Origin: Anaerolineae bacterium | Lineage (GTDB): Bacteria; Chloroflexota; Anaerolineae; Aggregatilineales; Phototrophicaceae | Length of the DNA: 64,000 nt | Assembly (NCBI GenBank): GCA_017303635.1 | Contig: JAFLCG010000003.1 | Location: forward strand, 460,561 to 524,560 | Reading direction: 5' to 3' | Shown: one piece after another, positions 1-8,807 of the stretch | Numbering within the stretch: position 1 is the first letter of the stretch | How the letters are laid out: every line of letters starts with the position of its first letter | Program-made: the position numbers and the translations under genes | Notes under the pieces: model-generated | The model's input: the letters and a program-made list of their open reading frames with translations, nothing else | Told to the model about the DNA's origin: nothing | The model's database searches: none

Positions 1-631
1 CCACATCTTGCACATTGTTTGCCGTGATCCAGCCGAAGCTGCTGGGGGTGATTTGCAAGCGGTAGAACTGGCGATCCGCGCTGATCTCAACGGCAAAGAA
101 AGTCTGGCAAGTGCGGACGATCACGCCGATGCTGCCACCACCAGGAACGCCCGACAGCGTGCTATTGGTATTGACCAGCACCAGGTTCGGGGTGATGCGG
201 GTATTGACCTGGGCAGATGTCGGGCTGGCAACTGGAGCGACAGGCGTCGGCGCAGGGGTTGAGGCAACTGAGGTGGCACTGGTCGGTGCCGCCAGTGGAA
301 CGCCGCTGCAGGTTGCCGGTGCGCCATTGCGCTGCCCGTAGTTCTCAGCCACATCCTGCACGGCCGTAGCATCCACCCAGACGCTGCTGCTGTTGGTGAT
401 ATTCAACCGGACATAACGACCATCGGAACTCACTTCCCGCAAAAAGAATGTCTGGCAGGCGCGCAGGGTGACGCTGGTGGGGCTACCACCTGGACCACCC
501 AGCACAGGCGTATTCCGCACGATCACCACCAGATTCGGTTGTGCCTGCTGTGCGGAGAGGGGCGAGACAAAGACGGCAATAGCAGCTATTAATACTGCAA
601 CCAACACGAGACGTTTGAACGAGACATACAT
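1..631 (-). CDS. Exported protein with two SH3-like units, C-terminus beyond the window edge
   Basis: Not a named protein. Read from the ATG at 631, the frame stays open to base 1, so the gene is cut by the window. A basic start (FKR) and a hydrophobic run to about residue 25, ending SPLSAQQ, look like a signal peptide. Two units of about 75 residues follow. Each has CQTFF, then a pattern like SxDxxYxRLxIT, then a Trp and VQDV, and a Thr/Pro/Ala/Val-rich linker joins them. This resembles bacterial SH3b-type domains found in extracytoplasmic proteins. It lies at the end of the efflux operon that starts at 7952. Surface or wall binding is inference. Confidence 0.7.
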   Translation of the reverse strand, partial: MYVSFKRLVLVAVLIAAIAVFVSPLSAQQAQPNLVVIVRNTPVLGGPGGSPTSVTLRACQTFFLREVSSDGRYVRLNITNSSSVWVDATAVQDVAENYGQRNGAPATCSGVPLAAPTSATSVASTPAPTPVAPVASPTSAQVNTRITPNLVLVNTNSTLSGVPGGGSIGVIVRTCQTFFAVEISADRQFYRLQITPSSFGWITANNVQDV

Positions 632-667
632 AGGACGATGACCTCCTGAACAGGTTGGTTTGGAAAG

Positions 668-691
668 GTGAGGTGTTTTTCTGCACCTCAC
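668..691. terminator. 8-bp inverted repeat between two SH3-protein genes
   Basis: GTGAGGTG at 668-675 pairs with CACCTCAC at 684-691 across an 8-base, T-rich loop. It could be a weak terminator or a processing stem between the gene ending at 810 and the one starting at 631. No proper T-run follows on the minus strand, so termination is doubtful. Confidence 0.25.
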
Positions 692-809
692 TTTCATCAT
701 GGAACAGGTCGGGCGTCAGGTCGTCTGTCCCGCGTTGAGTCTGATCGGTCAGTCTGATGGCTTGAAATCAGCACCGTGCAGAACCTGCTTCTACACAGTG
801 TTGAGCGTC

Positions 810-1694
810 TTAGCGCATCCGAGTACAGTCCGGCCCGAAAATCAGGTAATCCCGAATTACCCAACCGATCTGCCCGTTGTAGCTTACCTGCCACCACTGC
901 CGGTCAGGGGTGGTGGCGGTCGCATCAAGATTGGTGCTGTTGGGAATGGTCGCCAGCAATGTTTCCCCGGTGCCGGGTGCCTGCCGCAGATTGAGATTGG
1001 CCCCAGTCGTGACCAGGCAATCCGCCTCACCGCTAGAGTCTGGTACCAAAGGTGTGCTTTCGCCCGGCGTGGTCAATTCTGGCATGATGCCCGGTGTCGA
1101 AGTCGGCAGCAGCAGTCCGGGTAAGGTGGGCATCGGTGTCCCGGTGGGATATGGGGTGAAGGTCGCGGTCGGAAAGCTCATCTGGGTGGGCTGAGGCGTG
1201 GGTGATGCGGTGGGCGATGGTAGCGGGCCTTCGAGCGCGGTCTTGTCTTCTAAGTTTACTGATGTGCTGTCCCCTTCGAAGCTAGAAGCCATCGCCGTCT
1301 GGGTGAAGGGATCGCCCGGCAGTGCAGCCTGTCCCAGCAACAGATTGGTAACCAGTGGTATGGTCAGCAGCGCGACCAACAGCAGCACTCCGATGCCTGC
1401 GCTCAACAAACCGCGTGACTGTGCCAGCTTATAACCTGGTTGCCGACGTTCTAGCAGGAAGAGAACGCCGCCCAACCCGATCCCCAGCGCCGCCAACGCC
1501 AGCAGCAGTGGATCAGGTTGTGGCGAGGGGATGCCAGTGAAGTCGGCGAAGGTCAACGCGGCGGTGGGGGCCAGCACCGCGCCGATCCCTAACAAGCGTC
1601 CCAGCCATCCGTGGCCCGGTTGCTTCCGTAGGGTTTGGAGGAGCAGGTAGAGGAAGAAGGGCAGCGCCAACGCTGCGCCGGTAATGATGTCCAT
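810..1694 (-). CDS. Membrane protein with extracytoplasmic SH3b domain
   Basis: 294 residues. The N-terminal third has about four hydrophobic segments (roughly residues 5-20, 33-55, 62-80 and 95-118). A long Ser/Thr/Pro-rich linker (about 140-215) follows. The C-terminal domain has the SH3b pattern: ANLNLRQAPGTG, then WWQVSYNGQIGWV about 25 residues later. Such domains usually bind cell wall or protein ligands outside the membrane. The gene lies 44 bases after the second permease gene and probably belongs to the efflux operon. The partial gene downstream encodes a second SH3-like protein. No family name is assigned; the topology is inferred by eye. Confidence 0.75.
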   Translation of the reverse strand: MDIITGAALALPFFLYLLLQTLRKQPGHGWLGRLLGIGAVLAPTAALTFADFTGIPSPQPDPLLLALAALGIGLGGVLFLLERRQPGYKLAQSRGLLSAGIGVLLLVALLTIPLVTNLLLGQAALPGDPFTQTAMASSFEGDSTSVNLEDKTALEGPLPSPTASPTPQPTQMSFPTATFTPYPTGTPMPTLPGLLLPTSTPGIMPELTTPGESTPLVPDSSGEADCLVTTGANLNLRQAPGTGETLLATIPNSTNLDATATTPDRQWWQVSYNGQIGWVIRDYLIFGPDCTRMR

Positions 1695-1738
1695 GATGTT
1701 GTGTCCTTTCGATTGCGTGGGTGAAGTACGCCGTGTTG

Positions 1739-2977
1739 TTATTCGTAGCGCAGGGCTTCAATCGGATTGAGCCGGGCCGCCCGCTGCGCTGGGTAGATGC
1801 CAAAGAAAATGCCGACGCTGCTGGAGACCGCGACCGCCAACAGAATACTGGTTGGCTGGATGACCACGTTAAAGCCGAGTGCTGCCGCGATGAGTGTTAT
1901 GGTAAAGGCAATCGCCACACCGACCACGCCGCCGATCAGGGTAATCGCCAGCGCCTCTACCAAAAACTGAAGCACAATATCCCGGTTCTCTGCACCCAGC
2001 GCCTTGCGGAGGCCGACCTCCCTGGTGCGTTCGGTAACTGTGACCATCATGATGTTCATCACGCCGATGCCGCCGACCAGCAGCGAGATTCCGGCAGTTA
2101 CGCCCAGGAAAATGGTGAAGACATTGATGATGCTGGTGAAGGTATTCAGGAAGCTGCCGAGGAACAGCACAAAGAAGTCATCCAGTTCTCCACTGAAGGA
2201 GTCAATGCCGCGTAGCTCTCTCAGGATGTCGGTGATGCGGCTGGTGATGTAATTCAGGTCGGGGTTGGGGCTGGTTGGCTGGAAGACGACGCTTGTGGTG
2301 GGGCGTTCATCGGGCACGAGCCGTTCGCCACTCAGGCGGGTTTGCGCGGTCGTCAGCGGGATGAGGATGAAGTTATCCCCGGTGCCGGAGATGCCTCCGG
2401 CGGCACCGGCAGATGCCAACCCGATCACCTGATAACTGGTCTGGTTCAGGCGGATGCCCTGCCCAATAGGGTCTGTTGTGCCGAATAAACGCTGGGCTAC
2501 CCCGGTACCGATGACCGCGACACGGGCGATGCTATCCACCTCTTCCTGATTGAAGAAGCGACCTCGTCTCACAATCGTCGAGGGATTCATGAACAGGTAA
2601 TCAGTGGTCACACCACTAACCGTGCTGCTGACTTCCCGGCTGCCATGCAGAATGTTGAGGGTTTCATCATACTGCGGCATCACGCGGAAGGTGCTGATCG
2701 GTGCCAGTTGCTCGGTGATGCGGCGGACATCGCCCATGCGGAGCGGTCGGAAGCGACCACTTTCATCGGGGAAGATGAAGACGCTGATCTGATCGACCCG
2801 CAGCGAGGCGAACTGCGCCCGGATGCCGGTTTGGACAAATTGACCGAGTGAAACCAGCAGTACCACTGCTGCCACCCCGATGATGATGCCCATCATGGTC
2901 AGCAGGGAACGCAGGGTATTGCCGCGCAGGCTAGTGAGCGCCATGCTGATATTTTCGAGGAGGGTATTCATACTCAC
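1739..2977 (-). CDS. MacB-type ABC transporter permease
   Basis: 412 residues, the usual length for a MacB/LolC-FtsX permease without a fused ATPase. A first membrane segment near residues 15-40 (TMMGIIIGVAAVVLLVSLG) is followed by a large external MacB-like domain (about 45-275). Three C-terminal membrane segments follow, with the family pattern GIGVMNIMMVTVTERTREVG after the first. The C-terminus PAQRAARLNPIEALRYE is typical. The start overlaps the stop of the upstream permease gene by four bases, so the two are translationally coupled. Two different permeases with one ATPase suggest a heterodimeric exporter. The substrate is unknown; peptides, antibiotics or lipids are family precedents. 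Confidence 0.9.
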   Translation of the reverse strand: MSMNTLLENISMALTSLRGNTLRSLLTMMGIIIGVAAVVLLVSLGQFVQTGIRAQFASLRVDQISVFIFPDESGRFRPLRMGDVRRITEQLAPISTFRVMPQYDETLNILHGSREVSSTVSGVTTDYLFMNPSTIVRRGRFFNQEEVDSIARVAVIGTGVAQRLFGTTDPIGQGIRLNQTSYQVIGLASAGAAGGISGTGDNFILIPLTTAQTRLSGERLVPDERPTTSVVFQPTSPNPDLNYITSRITDILRELRGIDSFSGELDDFFVLFLGSFLNTFTSIINVFTIFLGVTAGISLLVGGIGVMNIMMVTVTERTREVGLRKALGAENRDIVLQFLVEALAITLIGGVVGVAIAFTITLIAAALGFNVVIQPTSILLAVAVSSSVGIFFGIYPAQRAARLNPIEALRYE

Positions 2978-4224
2978 TCAAACCTCAGGGCTTCGATGGG
3001 CCGCATCCGGGCGGCGCGATTGGAGGGGTACAAGCCGAACAAGATGCCGATGGCGCTGCTAACACCCGTCGCCAGGATCAAGGTATCCACCGCCAGCGAA
3101 AGCCGGACGCTCAGGCCGAAGTTGGGGGCGAGTTGATTGCCAAGGGCGACGATGCCATAACTAAGCAGGATGCCCACCCCGCCACCAATCACACATAGCA
3201 GAATACTTTCGATCAGAAACTGGCTGAGGATGGCCTCCCGCGTGGCGCCCAGCGCCTTCCGCAGACCGATCTCACGGGTGCGCTCTGTGACTGATACCAG
3301 CATGATATTCAGGATGCCGATACCGCCCACCACCAGCGAGATCGCTCCGATCACCCCAAGAAACAGAGTCAATAGACTGGAAATCTGGTTGAGTGAGCGG
3401 AGTTGTTGCGCCTCGTTATAGATGGCAAAATCTTCATTGGCGGGGTCGGTGATGCCATGTGCTGAACGCAAGTAGGTGCGGATTTCCCGCGAGGCCGCCG
3501 CAACCGCGTCCTTATCTCGCGCCAGCACGGTGATGAGGGAAACGCGCAGACTGCCACCACGTTCGCGGGCATTGTCAAGGCGGGTTTGTGCCGTGCTGAT
3601 CGGCACGAGTACTGCATTGTTAGGGTCAAAGCCCAGAGCACTGCTACGGCGGTTCATCACTCCTACTACCGTAAACGAGAGGTCGTCAATATCAATCTGC
3701 AAGCCGACCGGGTTGAAGCTCTCGCTACCGAACAATCGCTTGACCGTGCTGGTGCCAAGCACCGCCACGCGGGCAGTGTTTTCTACATCCGCCTGAGTGA
3801 TGAAGGCGCTGCCTGGCTGTGTCTGCCAGCTATAGGCTTCGGTATATGCCGGGGTCACGCCGATGACGTTCATGCCGATGCCGCGTCCACCGGCGCGGAC
3901 GGTCGAACTGAGGTTGTACTCCGGCGCGACCAGCGCCAGCGAAGGAATATTGACCGGGTTCGCCAGCGCCGCCGCCGTCGCAGAAGTCAGCGGGGTGATG
4001 CGGGTGGTGAAGCCGCTGGTCGGTGCCTGCGAGCTGATCTGCAAACGGGTTGCGCCCAGGTCACTGAATTGCTGGTTGATGTAGTCGCCAATGCCGCGCC
4101 CAATGCTGACCATGCTGACCACCGCCGCAATGCCGATGATGATGCCCAGCATAGTCAGTCCAGAACGCAGCTTGTTCAGTAGAAGGGCATGGAGAGCTGT
4201 CGAGAAGACTTCGACGGGGTTCAT
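2974..4224 (-). CDS. MacB-type ABC transporter permease
   Basis: 416 residues from the ATG at 4224, two bases after the ATPase stop codon. An upstream in-frame start would run deep inside the ATPase gene and is rejected. The architecture matches its downstream partner: one N-terminal membrane segment, an external domain, then three membrane segments. The family signature NIMLVSVTERTREIGLRKAL and a C-terminal PSNRAARMRPIEALRFE are both present. The two permeases are paralogous and probably form a heterodimer energised by the ATPase at 4226-5026. Specificity cannot be read from the sequence. Confidence 0.9.
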   Translation of the reverse strand: MNPVEVFSTALHALLLNKLRSGLTMLGIIIGIAAVVSMVSIGRGIGDYINQQFSDLGATRLQISSQAPTSGFTTRITPLTSATAAALANPVNIPSLALVAPEYNLSSTVRAGGRGIGMNVIGVTPAYTEAYSWQTQPGSAFITQADVENTARVAVLGTSTVKRLFGSESFNPVGLQIDIDDLSFTVVGVMNRRSSALGFDPNNAVLVPISTAQTRLDNARERGGSLRVSLITVLARDKDAVAAASREIRTYLRSAHGITDPANEDFAIYNEAQQLRSLNQISSLLTLFLGVIGAISLVVGGIGILNIMLVSVTERTREIGLRKALGATREAILSQFLIESILLCVIGGGVGILLSYGIVALGNQLAPNFGLSVRLSLAVDTLILATGVSSAIGILFGLYPSNRAARMRPIEALRFE

Positions 4225-4225
4225 C

Positions 4226-5026
4226 TCAGGCGTACTCCTCTTTCTTACCACCGTAGTAAGTGGTCTGGAAGATCGACTCCAGTTCTTCGGCTTCCGATGG
4301 GCGTTGGGAAGTAGCGGCATCCAAAGGGTTTTCGATGGGGCTATCCGCCACTACCTTGCCATCTCGCAGCATGACCAACCGCCGGGTGTGCCGCGCCGTC
4401 CACGGGTCGTGCGTGATGAAGATGATGGTGATGCCGCGCTCCTGGTTGAGCCGCTGGAAAATACCCAACACCTCCTGCCCGCTGCGCGAGTCCAGGTTGC
4501 CGGTGGCTTCGTCCGCCATGATGATGGAGGGTTCGGTCACCAGGGCGCGGGCGATGGCGACGCGCTGCTGCTGCCCACCGGAGAGTTCCGTTGGCAAGTG
4601 ATCCATACGCTGCTCCAGTCCGACCGCTGCCAGCGCCGCCTGGGCGCGGGGAGTCCGGTTGCCAACCCCGGCGTAGACCAGTGGTAACTCCACCTGTTTG
4701 AGTGCCGTTGTCCGCTTGAGCAGGTTGTAATTCTGGAAGACAAACCCGATCTTACGGTTGCGGATTTTCGCCAGGTCTCGCTCGCTCACTTTGGAGACAT
4801 CCGCGCCGTCCAGGTAATACTCGCCGGAACTGGGTTGATCGAGGCAACCGAGGATGTTCATCAATGTGCTCTTGCCAGAGCCACTCGGTCCCATGATGGC
4901 GAGAAATTCGCCGGGATGGATTTGCAGGTCAATACCCTTCAGAACGTGCAGGGTTTCGTCGCCCATCGTGTAGGAACGGGTGATCCCGTGAATGTCGATG
5001 ACGGGTGTGGTTGGTTGTTCGCTCAT
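4226..5026 (-). CDS. MacB/LolD-type ABC transporter ATPase
   Basis: 266 residues. Walker A is GPSGSGKST near residue 46, the Q-loop follows VFQNYNLL, the ABC signature is LSGGQQQRVAIARAL and Walker B ends MADEATGNLD. The FQNYNLL and TGNLDSRSG stretches are characteristic of the MacB/LolD/FtsE branch. It is a cytoplasmic nucleotide-binding subunit for the two permeases downstream. It sits between the membrane fusion protein genes and the permease genes, with short gaps (11 bases upstream, 1 base downstream), so it is co-transcribed with them. Confidence 0.93.
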   Translation of the reverse strand: MSEQPTTPVIDIHGITRSYTMGDETLHVLKGIDLQIHPGEFLAIMGPSGSGKSTLMNILGCLDQPSSGEYYLDGADVSKVSERDLAKIRNRKIGFVFQNYNLLKRTTALKQVELPLVYAGVGNRTPRAQAALAAVGLEQRMDHLPTELSGGQQQRVAIARALVTEPSIIMADEATGNLDSRSGQEVLGIFQRLNQERGITIIFITHDPWTARHTRRLVMLRDGKVVADSPIENPLDAATSQRPSEAEELESIFQTTYYGGKKEEYA

Positions 5027-5037
5027 GTTGAAATCTC

Positions 5038-6573
5038 CTAGAAGCCCAGGCCGAACCCGGCATCCTGCGCGGTGGGCAGTTCCGGCAGGATGACAATTTC
5101 CTGACCAGCTTCTACTCCGGCGGTGATCTGGGTGAAATCGCGGTTGCGGGTGCCGACTGTCACCGGGATTTGCTGATAGGTTCCCGGTTCTGCTCCCGGT
5201 ACGGTCAACAGCGACTCCAGGGTGATGGGGTCAGTCCGCAGGAAGCGCGTCGGCACGATGAGTGCATCTGTCAGCGTTTCCAGCACAATGTTGCCGCTGG
5301 CGCTCATGCCGGGGCGGATGACCATTCCGGTCGAGTCCAGCCGCACCCGGACGCTGTAGGTCACGCGCTGGCTGGCGGTCGTTCCCGTCGGGATCGGCAC
5401 GGTGCCGACGACCATCACCTGCCCACTGAGGACGGCTTCCCGCACGGCATCCAACCGCACCTCCACTGCTTGCCCAGTCTGAATACTGGCGATGTCGCTC
5501 TCATTCACGGTTAAATCGAGCAGGTAGTAGGTGCTGTCGATTATTGTCACGGTGCGGTCACGGGTGGCGGCTTGACCGATCACCAAATTGACCTGAGCGA
5601 TCATACCGTCATAAGGGGCGCGCAATTCCGCCTGCTGCAACCGATCTTCCGCCTGTTGCAGCGCCAGCCGGGCATTCTCCAGGTCGATTTCCGCCCGCCG
5701 CCGACGCTCTGCCGTCGGCCCTTGCAGCAGGTTGTTGAGTGTCACCTGGGCCTGTTCCAACCGACCATTGGCAGAGGCCAGCACCCCGGCATTGGCATCC
5801 CGGTTAAGAGTGGCATCCTGGTTGGCCTGGGCGATGGCAACCTCTGACTGAGCGTTATTGATCCCGGCGATGACCGATCCATTGCCGGAGCCATCAATCC
5901 ACATGCCGGGGCCGCCACCCGCCAGGTCACGGTTGAGTTGCGCCTGCCACAATGAATTGCCTGCGATTTGCACCTGTAGTGCAGCGATCTGGTCATCATA
6001 GGTGGTCGGTCCGCTGAGACTAGCAGCGTATAGACCCGTTTCGGCGGCTGCTACTTCTGCTTGCGCGATCTGCACATCAATCTCACGCGGTGGCGCAATC
6101 ACCGCCTGATAATTGGCTTCTGCTTCGGTCACTGCCGCCTGCGCGTTGAGCAGAGCCGTGTCCAGTTCGGTCGTATCCACCCGTGCAATCACGTCCCCAG
6201 CGCGGACGAACTGCCCGACTGTCACCAGCACTTCGTGGACGGTTGCCGGGGTTTCAAAGGAGAGGATACTCTGCTGTGCCGGGGCGATCTTGCCGGTCGC
6301 GTTGACCGTCACGGCTAAATTGCCCTGCTGGACGGTGATTGTCTCCACTGGCGGCAGCGGATTGCCGGCTTCATCCAACGGGGTGATGACACCAGGTGCC
6401 GCTAACTCACCGGCAATTGCATCAGATGGCTGCATATTCAGCAGGTAGATCAAGCCCGCAGCGGTTGCCACTGCGCCCAGCCGCCCCACCCAGCGCAGCA
6501 CACCTGACTTCAGCTTGCCCGCCAACCACACAATGACCAGCCCTGCGATTCCAATTCCAATCATGATTTGCAT
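5038..6573 (-). CDS. HlyD/MacA-type membrane fusion protein
   Basis: 511 residues. A single N-terminal membrane anchor (about 5-22) and a second hydrophobic stretch (about 30-46) precede a classic adaptor layout. A lipoyl-like half (VHEVLVTVGQFVRAGDVIARVD), a long alpha-helical hairpin rich in Ala, Gln and Glu (about 120-320), the second lipoyl half (LRAPYDGMIAQVNLVIGQ), then beta-barrel and membrane-proximal domains follow. Such proteins link MacB-type transporters to the cell exterior or an outer-membrane channel. The start at 6573 has GAGGGC upstream, and an internal ATG three codons later is a possible alternative. This is the second of two adaptor genes in tandem. Confidence 0.88.
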   Translation of the reverse strand: MQIMIGIGIAGLVIVWLAGKLKSGVLRWVGRLGAVATAAGLIYLLNMQPSDAIAGELAAPGVITPLDEAGNPLPPVETITVQQGNLAVTVNATGKIAPAQQSILSFETPATVHEVLVTVGQFVRAGDVIARVDTTELDTALLNAQAAVTEAEANYQAVIAPPREIDVQIAQAEVAAAETGLYAASLSGPTTYDDQIAALQVQIAGNSLWQAQLNRDLAGGGPGMWIDGSGNGSVIAGINNAQSEVAIAQANQDATLNRDANAGVLASANGRLEQAQVTLNNLLQGPTAERRRRAEIDLENARLALQQAEDRLQQAELRAPYDGMIAQVNLVIGQAATRDRTVTIIDSTYYLLDLTVNESDIASIQTGQAVEVRLDAVREAVLSGQVMVVGTVPIPTGTTASQRVTYSVRVRLDSTGMVIRPGMSASGNIVLETLTDALIVPTRFLRTDPITLESLLTVPGAEPGTYQQIPVTVGTRNRDFTQITAGVEAGQEIVILPELPTAQDAGFGLGF

Positions 6574-6578
6574 CGTCT

Positions 6579-7952
6579 TTAGCCCTCAGTCCCAAAGTCC
6601 GCAGGCGCGAGCAGCAATTGGTCGCCTTCGCGCAATCCGCTGATGATTTCTGTCTCGGTATCCCCGCGCAGGCCGATCACTACCTCCACAGAGAGCTTTT
6701 CTCCTGTGGGGGTGATCCGAGTCACGGTGGCACGGTCGCCTTCCAATGTCACGTATTCATTTGGCACTAGCAGTACATTGGTGCGTTCATCAATCACCAC
6801 CCGCACCTCGGCGGTCATCCCAGCCCGCAGGCGATCATCCTGACTTTCGATGCGGAAACGCACCGGGAAATTGACCACGCCATTCACCACCACCGGCAGC
6901 AGCGCCAACTGTTGGACGCTGGCGCCAAAACCTTCAGCGGGCAGTGCGTCCAGCCGCACCTCAGCTGGCACGCCGATGAAGACCCGATCTACATCCACTT
7001 CATCGACATTAGCGGTTAACCACAGGCGGCTGAGGTCGCTGATTTCAACTGCTGAGGCGGTGCTGCTTTGATCGGCTGGTTGTCCGATTTGCACGCCGAT
7101 CCGCGTCACGACACCGGCTATCGGTGCTATCAAGGTGGTTTGGTCGAGGGCAATCTGGGCTTCGGTCACGCGTACGGTGGCCCGCTGCACCGCTGCCTGC
7201 GCGATGGCGATTTGCTCCGGGCGTGGCCCCATCTGCACCCTCTGGAGTTGGAGCTGCGCCAGAGTGACGCTGGCAGCGGCTTCAGCATTCGGTCCCTGGT
7301 TGCGGATGCGAAGGTTTTCCAATTGCAGTCGGGCGATCTCAGCATTGAAGCCTGCCGCGCCGATTTGTGCTTCCGCCAGTTGATACTGCTGCTGTGGTAG
7401 ATCGGTCGTCATATTGTTGCGGGTCTGTTGCAGGCTCTGAACCTGTTGAAGCGCCTGTTGATAACGCAGTTCGGCTGCGGTGATCTCCTCCGGGGAAGTG
7501 CTTTGCAGGCTAGCGGCATAGCTGCCCTGTGCGCTGCTGAGTGCTGCCTCTGCAGCGGTCAATTCAGCTTCGGTGGGCGAGTTCAGTAACTCTTGTACAG
7601 CGATCTGCGCCTGTTCGTAAGCCAGCATGGCCTGGTCGAAGCTCAACTGCTGATTGGTGCTGTCCAGCCGGGCTAACACATCACCCGCCTGAACGTTATC
7701 TCCCAATTGCACCAGTACCTCAGTCACCCGGCCCGTTGACCGGAAGTTCAGGCTGACCGTCTGATCTGCTTCCAGCCGTCCAACTGCTGAGATCGTATCC
7801 CGCACATCGCCTGCGCTGACGGTGTACGACTGGATGAAATCGGTCAGGGAGCCTTCGCTTACCCCCGTCCCGTTGTTCATCGCCACCAGTCCCAGCACTG
7901 GCACCAGCAGCATCAATACGACTGCTGCTGCTAAAGTCCGCCACACGGACAT
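6579..7952 (-). CDS. HlyD/MacA-type membrane fusion protein
   Basis: 457 residues from the ATG at 7952, chosen because GAGGAGG sits ten bases upstream and a membrane anchor (VWRTLAAAVVLMLLVPVLGL) begins at once. The longer frame back to 8198 would cross the divergent promoter region. Half-motifs of the lipoyl domain (VTEVLVQLGDNVQAGDVLARLD and LIAPIAGVVTRIGVQIGQPA) flank a helical hairpin. This is the first gene of the efflux operon and is divergent from the response regulator. Two adaptors in one operon may mean a mixed assembly or a recent duplication. They share architecture but are clearly diverged. Confidence 0.88.
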   Translation of the reverse strand: MSVWRTLAAAVVLMLLVPVLGLVAMNNGTGVSEGSLTDFIQSYTVSAGDVRDTISAVGRLEADQTVSLNFRSTGRVTEVLVQLGDNVQAGDVLARLDSTNQQLSFDQAMLAYEQAQIAVQELLNSPTEAELTAAEAALSSAQGSYAASLQSTSPEEITAAELRYQQALQQVQSLQQTRNNMTTDLPQQQYQLAEAQIGAAGFNAEIARLQLENLRIRNQGPNAEAAASVTLAQLQLQRVQMGPRPEQIAIAQAAVQRATVRVTEAQIALDQTTLIAPIAGVVTRIGVQIGQPADQSSTASAVEISDLSRLWLTANVDEVDVDRVFIGVPAEVRLDALPAEGFGASVQQLALLPVVVNGVVNFPVRFRIESQDDRLRAGMTAEVRVVIDERTNVLLVPNEYVTLEGDRATVTRITPTGEKLSVEVVIGLRGDTETEIISGLREGDQLLLAPADFGTEG

Positions 7953-8059
7953 AAGTTTGTCCTCCTCGATATCGCGTTTCGTGTCTTCAGGGTAATGGCA
8001 GGCGGTTGTGCCGTCTTCAGGCAGGGCGCGAAAGCAGGCGGACAGCTTGCGGAGGGCGT

Positions 8060-8076
8060 CTCTGCAATTTGCAGAG
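8060..8076. promoter_or_regulatory. Palindrome between efflux operon and two-component genes
   Basis: CTCTGCAA at 8060-8067 and TTGCAGAG at 8069-8076 form a perfect 8-bp inverted repeat around one T. It lies in the intergenic region shared by the divergent efflux operon (start 7952) and the response regulator (start 8160). A site for the NarL-type regulator encoded next door is plausible but is inference. Confidence 0.4.
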
Positions 8077-8159
8077 GTAAACTCAACGCATCTGTATCGC
8101 TGCTGCCGGGGATTTCGTACTACAGTGGAGGAAGTGTCGACGCGGAAGCGAGGAATCGT

Positions 8160-8807
8160 ATGCAAAGCCCCACTACTGTCCTGATTGTGGATGACCACGC
8201 CATCGTGCGGCAGGGACTCCGCATGATGCTCGAATCACAGCCACAGGTCGAGGTGGTCGGGGAGGCACCGGATGTTGAAATTGCCGTCACACTCGCCCGC
8301 AAGCATACTCCCGACCTGATTTTGATGGACTTACTCATGCCCGGCCTGAGCGCCGTTGATGGCATTCAGCAAATCCGGCGCATCAGCGTCAACAGCCGTA
8401 TTCTGGTGCTGTCCTCCTCTACGGAAGATCACCTCATCAAAGGGGCACTGGAAGCCGGGGCACACGGCTACATCCTCAAAGCCAGCCGACCGGCGGCGCT
8501 GTTGGAAGCGATAGAGAAAGTGATGTCCGGCGTCTACGCACTCGATCCAATTGCCAGCCAGGTACTCGTACGTGGCGTCCAGCAGAACGACCCCATCAGC
8601 ACGCTCACCAGCCGTGAGCGCGATGTCTTCGACCTGATGGCGCTGGGGCGCAGCAATACGGAGATTGCTCAAACACTCGTCGTCAGTGAAGGCACCATTC
8701 GCACACATATCGCCAATCTGCTGGATAAACTCCAATTGCGCGACCGCACCCAGGTGACAATCTACGCACTCAAGCGGGGACTCATCCGCGTGGAAGATTT
8801 GCCATGA
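8160..8807 (+). CDS. NarL/FixJ-family response regulator
   Basis: 215 residues from the ATG at 8160. A longer frame to 7995 begins inside the divergent promoter and has no receiver homology. The receiver domain has the acidic pair D11-D12, phosphoacceptor D57 (LILMDLLMP), and K108 or nearby in YILKASRP. The C-terminal LuxR helix-turn-helix runs through LTSRERDVFDLMALGRSN to TIRTHIANLLDKL. The kinase gene overlaps its stop by four bases. It probably controls the divergent efflux operon, as in many bacterial ABC-efflux/two-component pairs; that target is inferred only from position. Confidence 0.93.
   Translation: MQSPTTVLIVDDHAIVRQGLRMMLESQPQVEVVGEAPDVEIAVTLARKHTPDLILMDLLMPGLSAVDGIQQIRRISVNSRILVLSSSTEDHLIKGALEAGAHGYILKASRPAALLEAIEKVMSGVYALDPIASQVLVRGVQQNDPISTLTSRERDVFDLMALGRSNTEIAQTLVVSEGTIRTHIANLLDKLQLRDRTQVTIYALKRGLIRVEDLP

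Noticed and set aside
3586..4182. 198-codon plus-strand frame opposite the first permease
   Set aside because: It is antisense to a clear MacB-type permease and has a low-complexity Arg/Ala/His composition.
2974..4320. Longer N-terminus for the first permease (from 4320)
   Set aside because: The extra 32 residues lie inside the ATPase gene and look like shadow sequence; the ATG at 4224 gives the usual MacB permease start.
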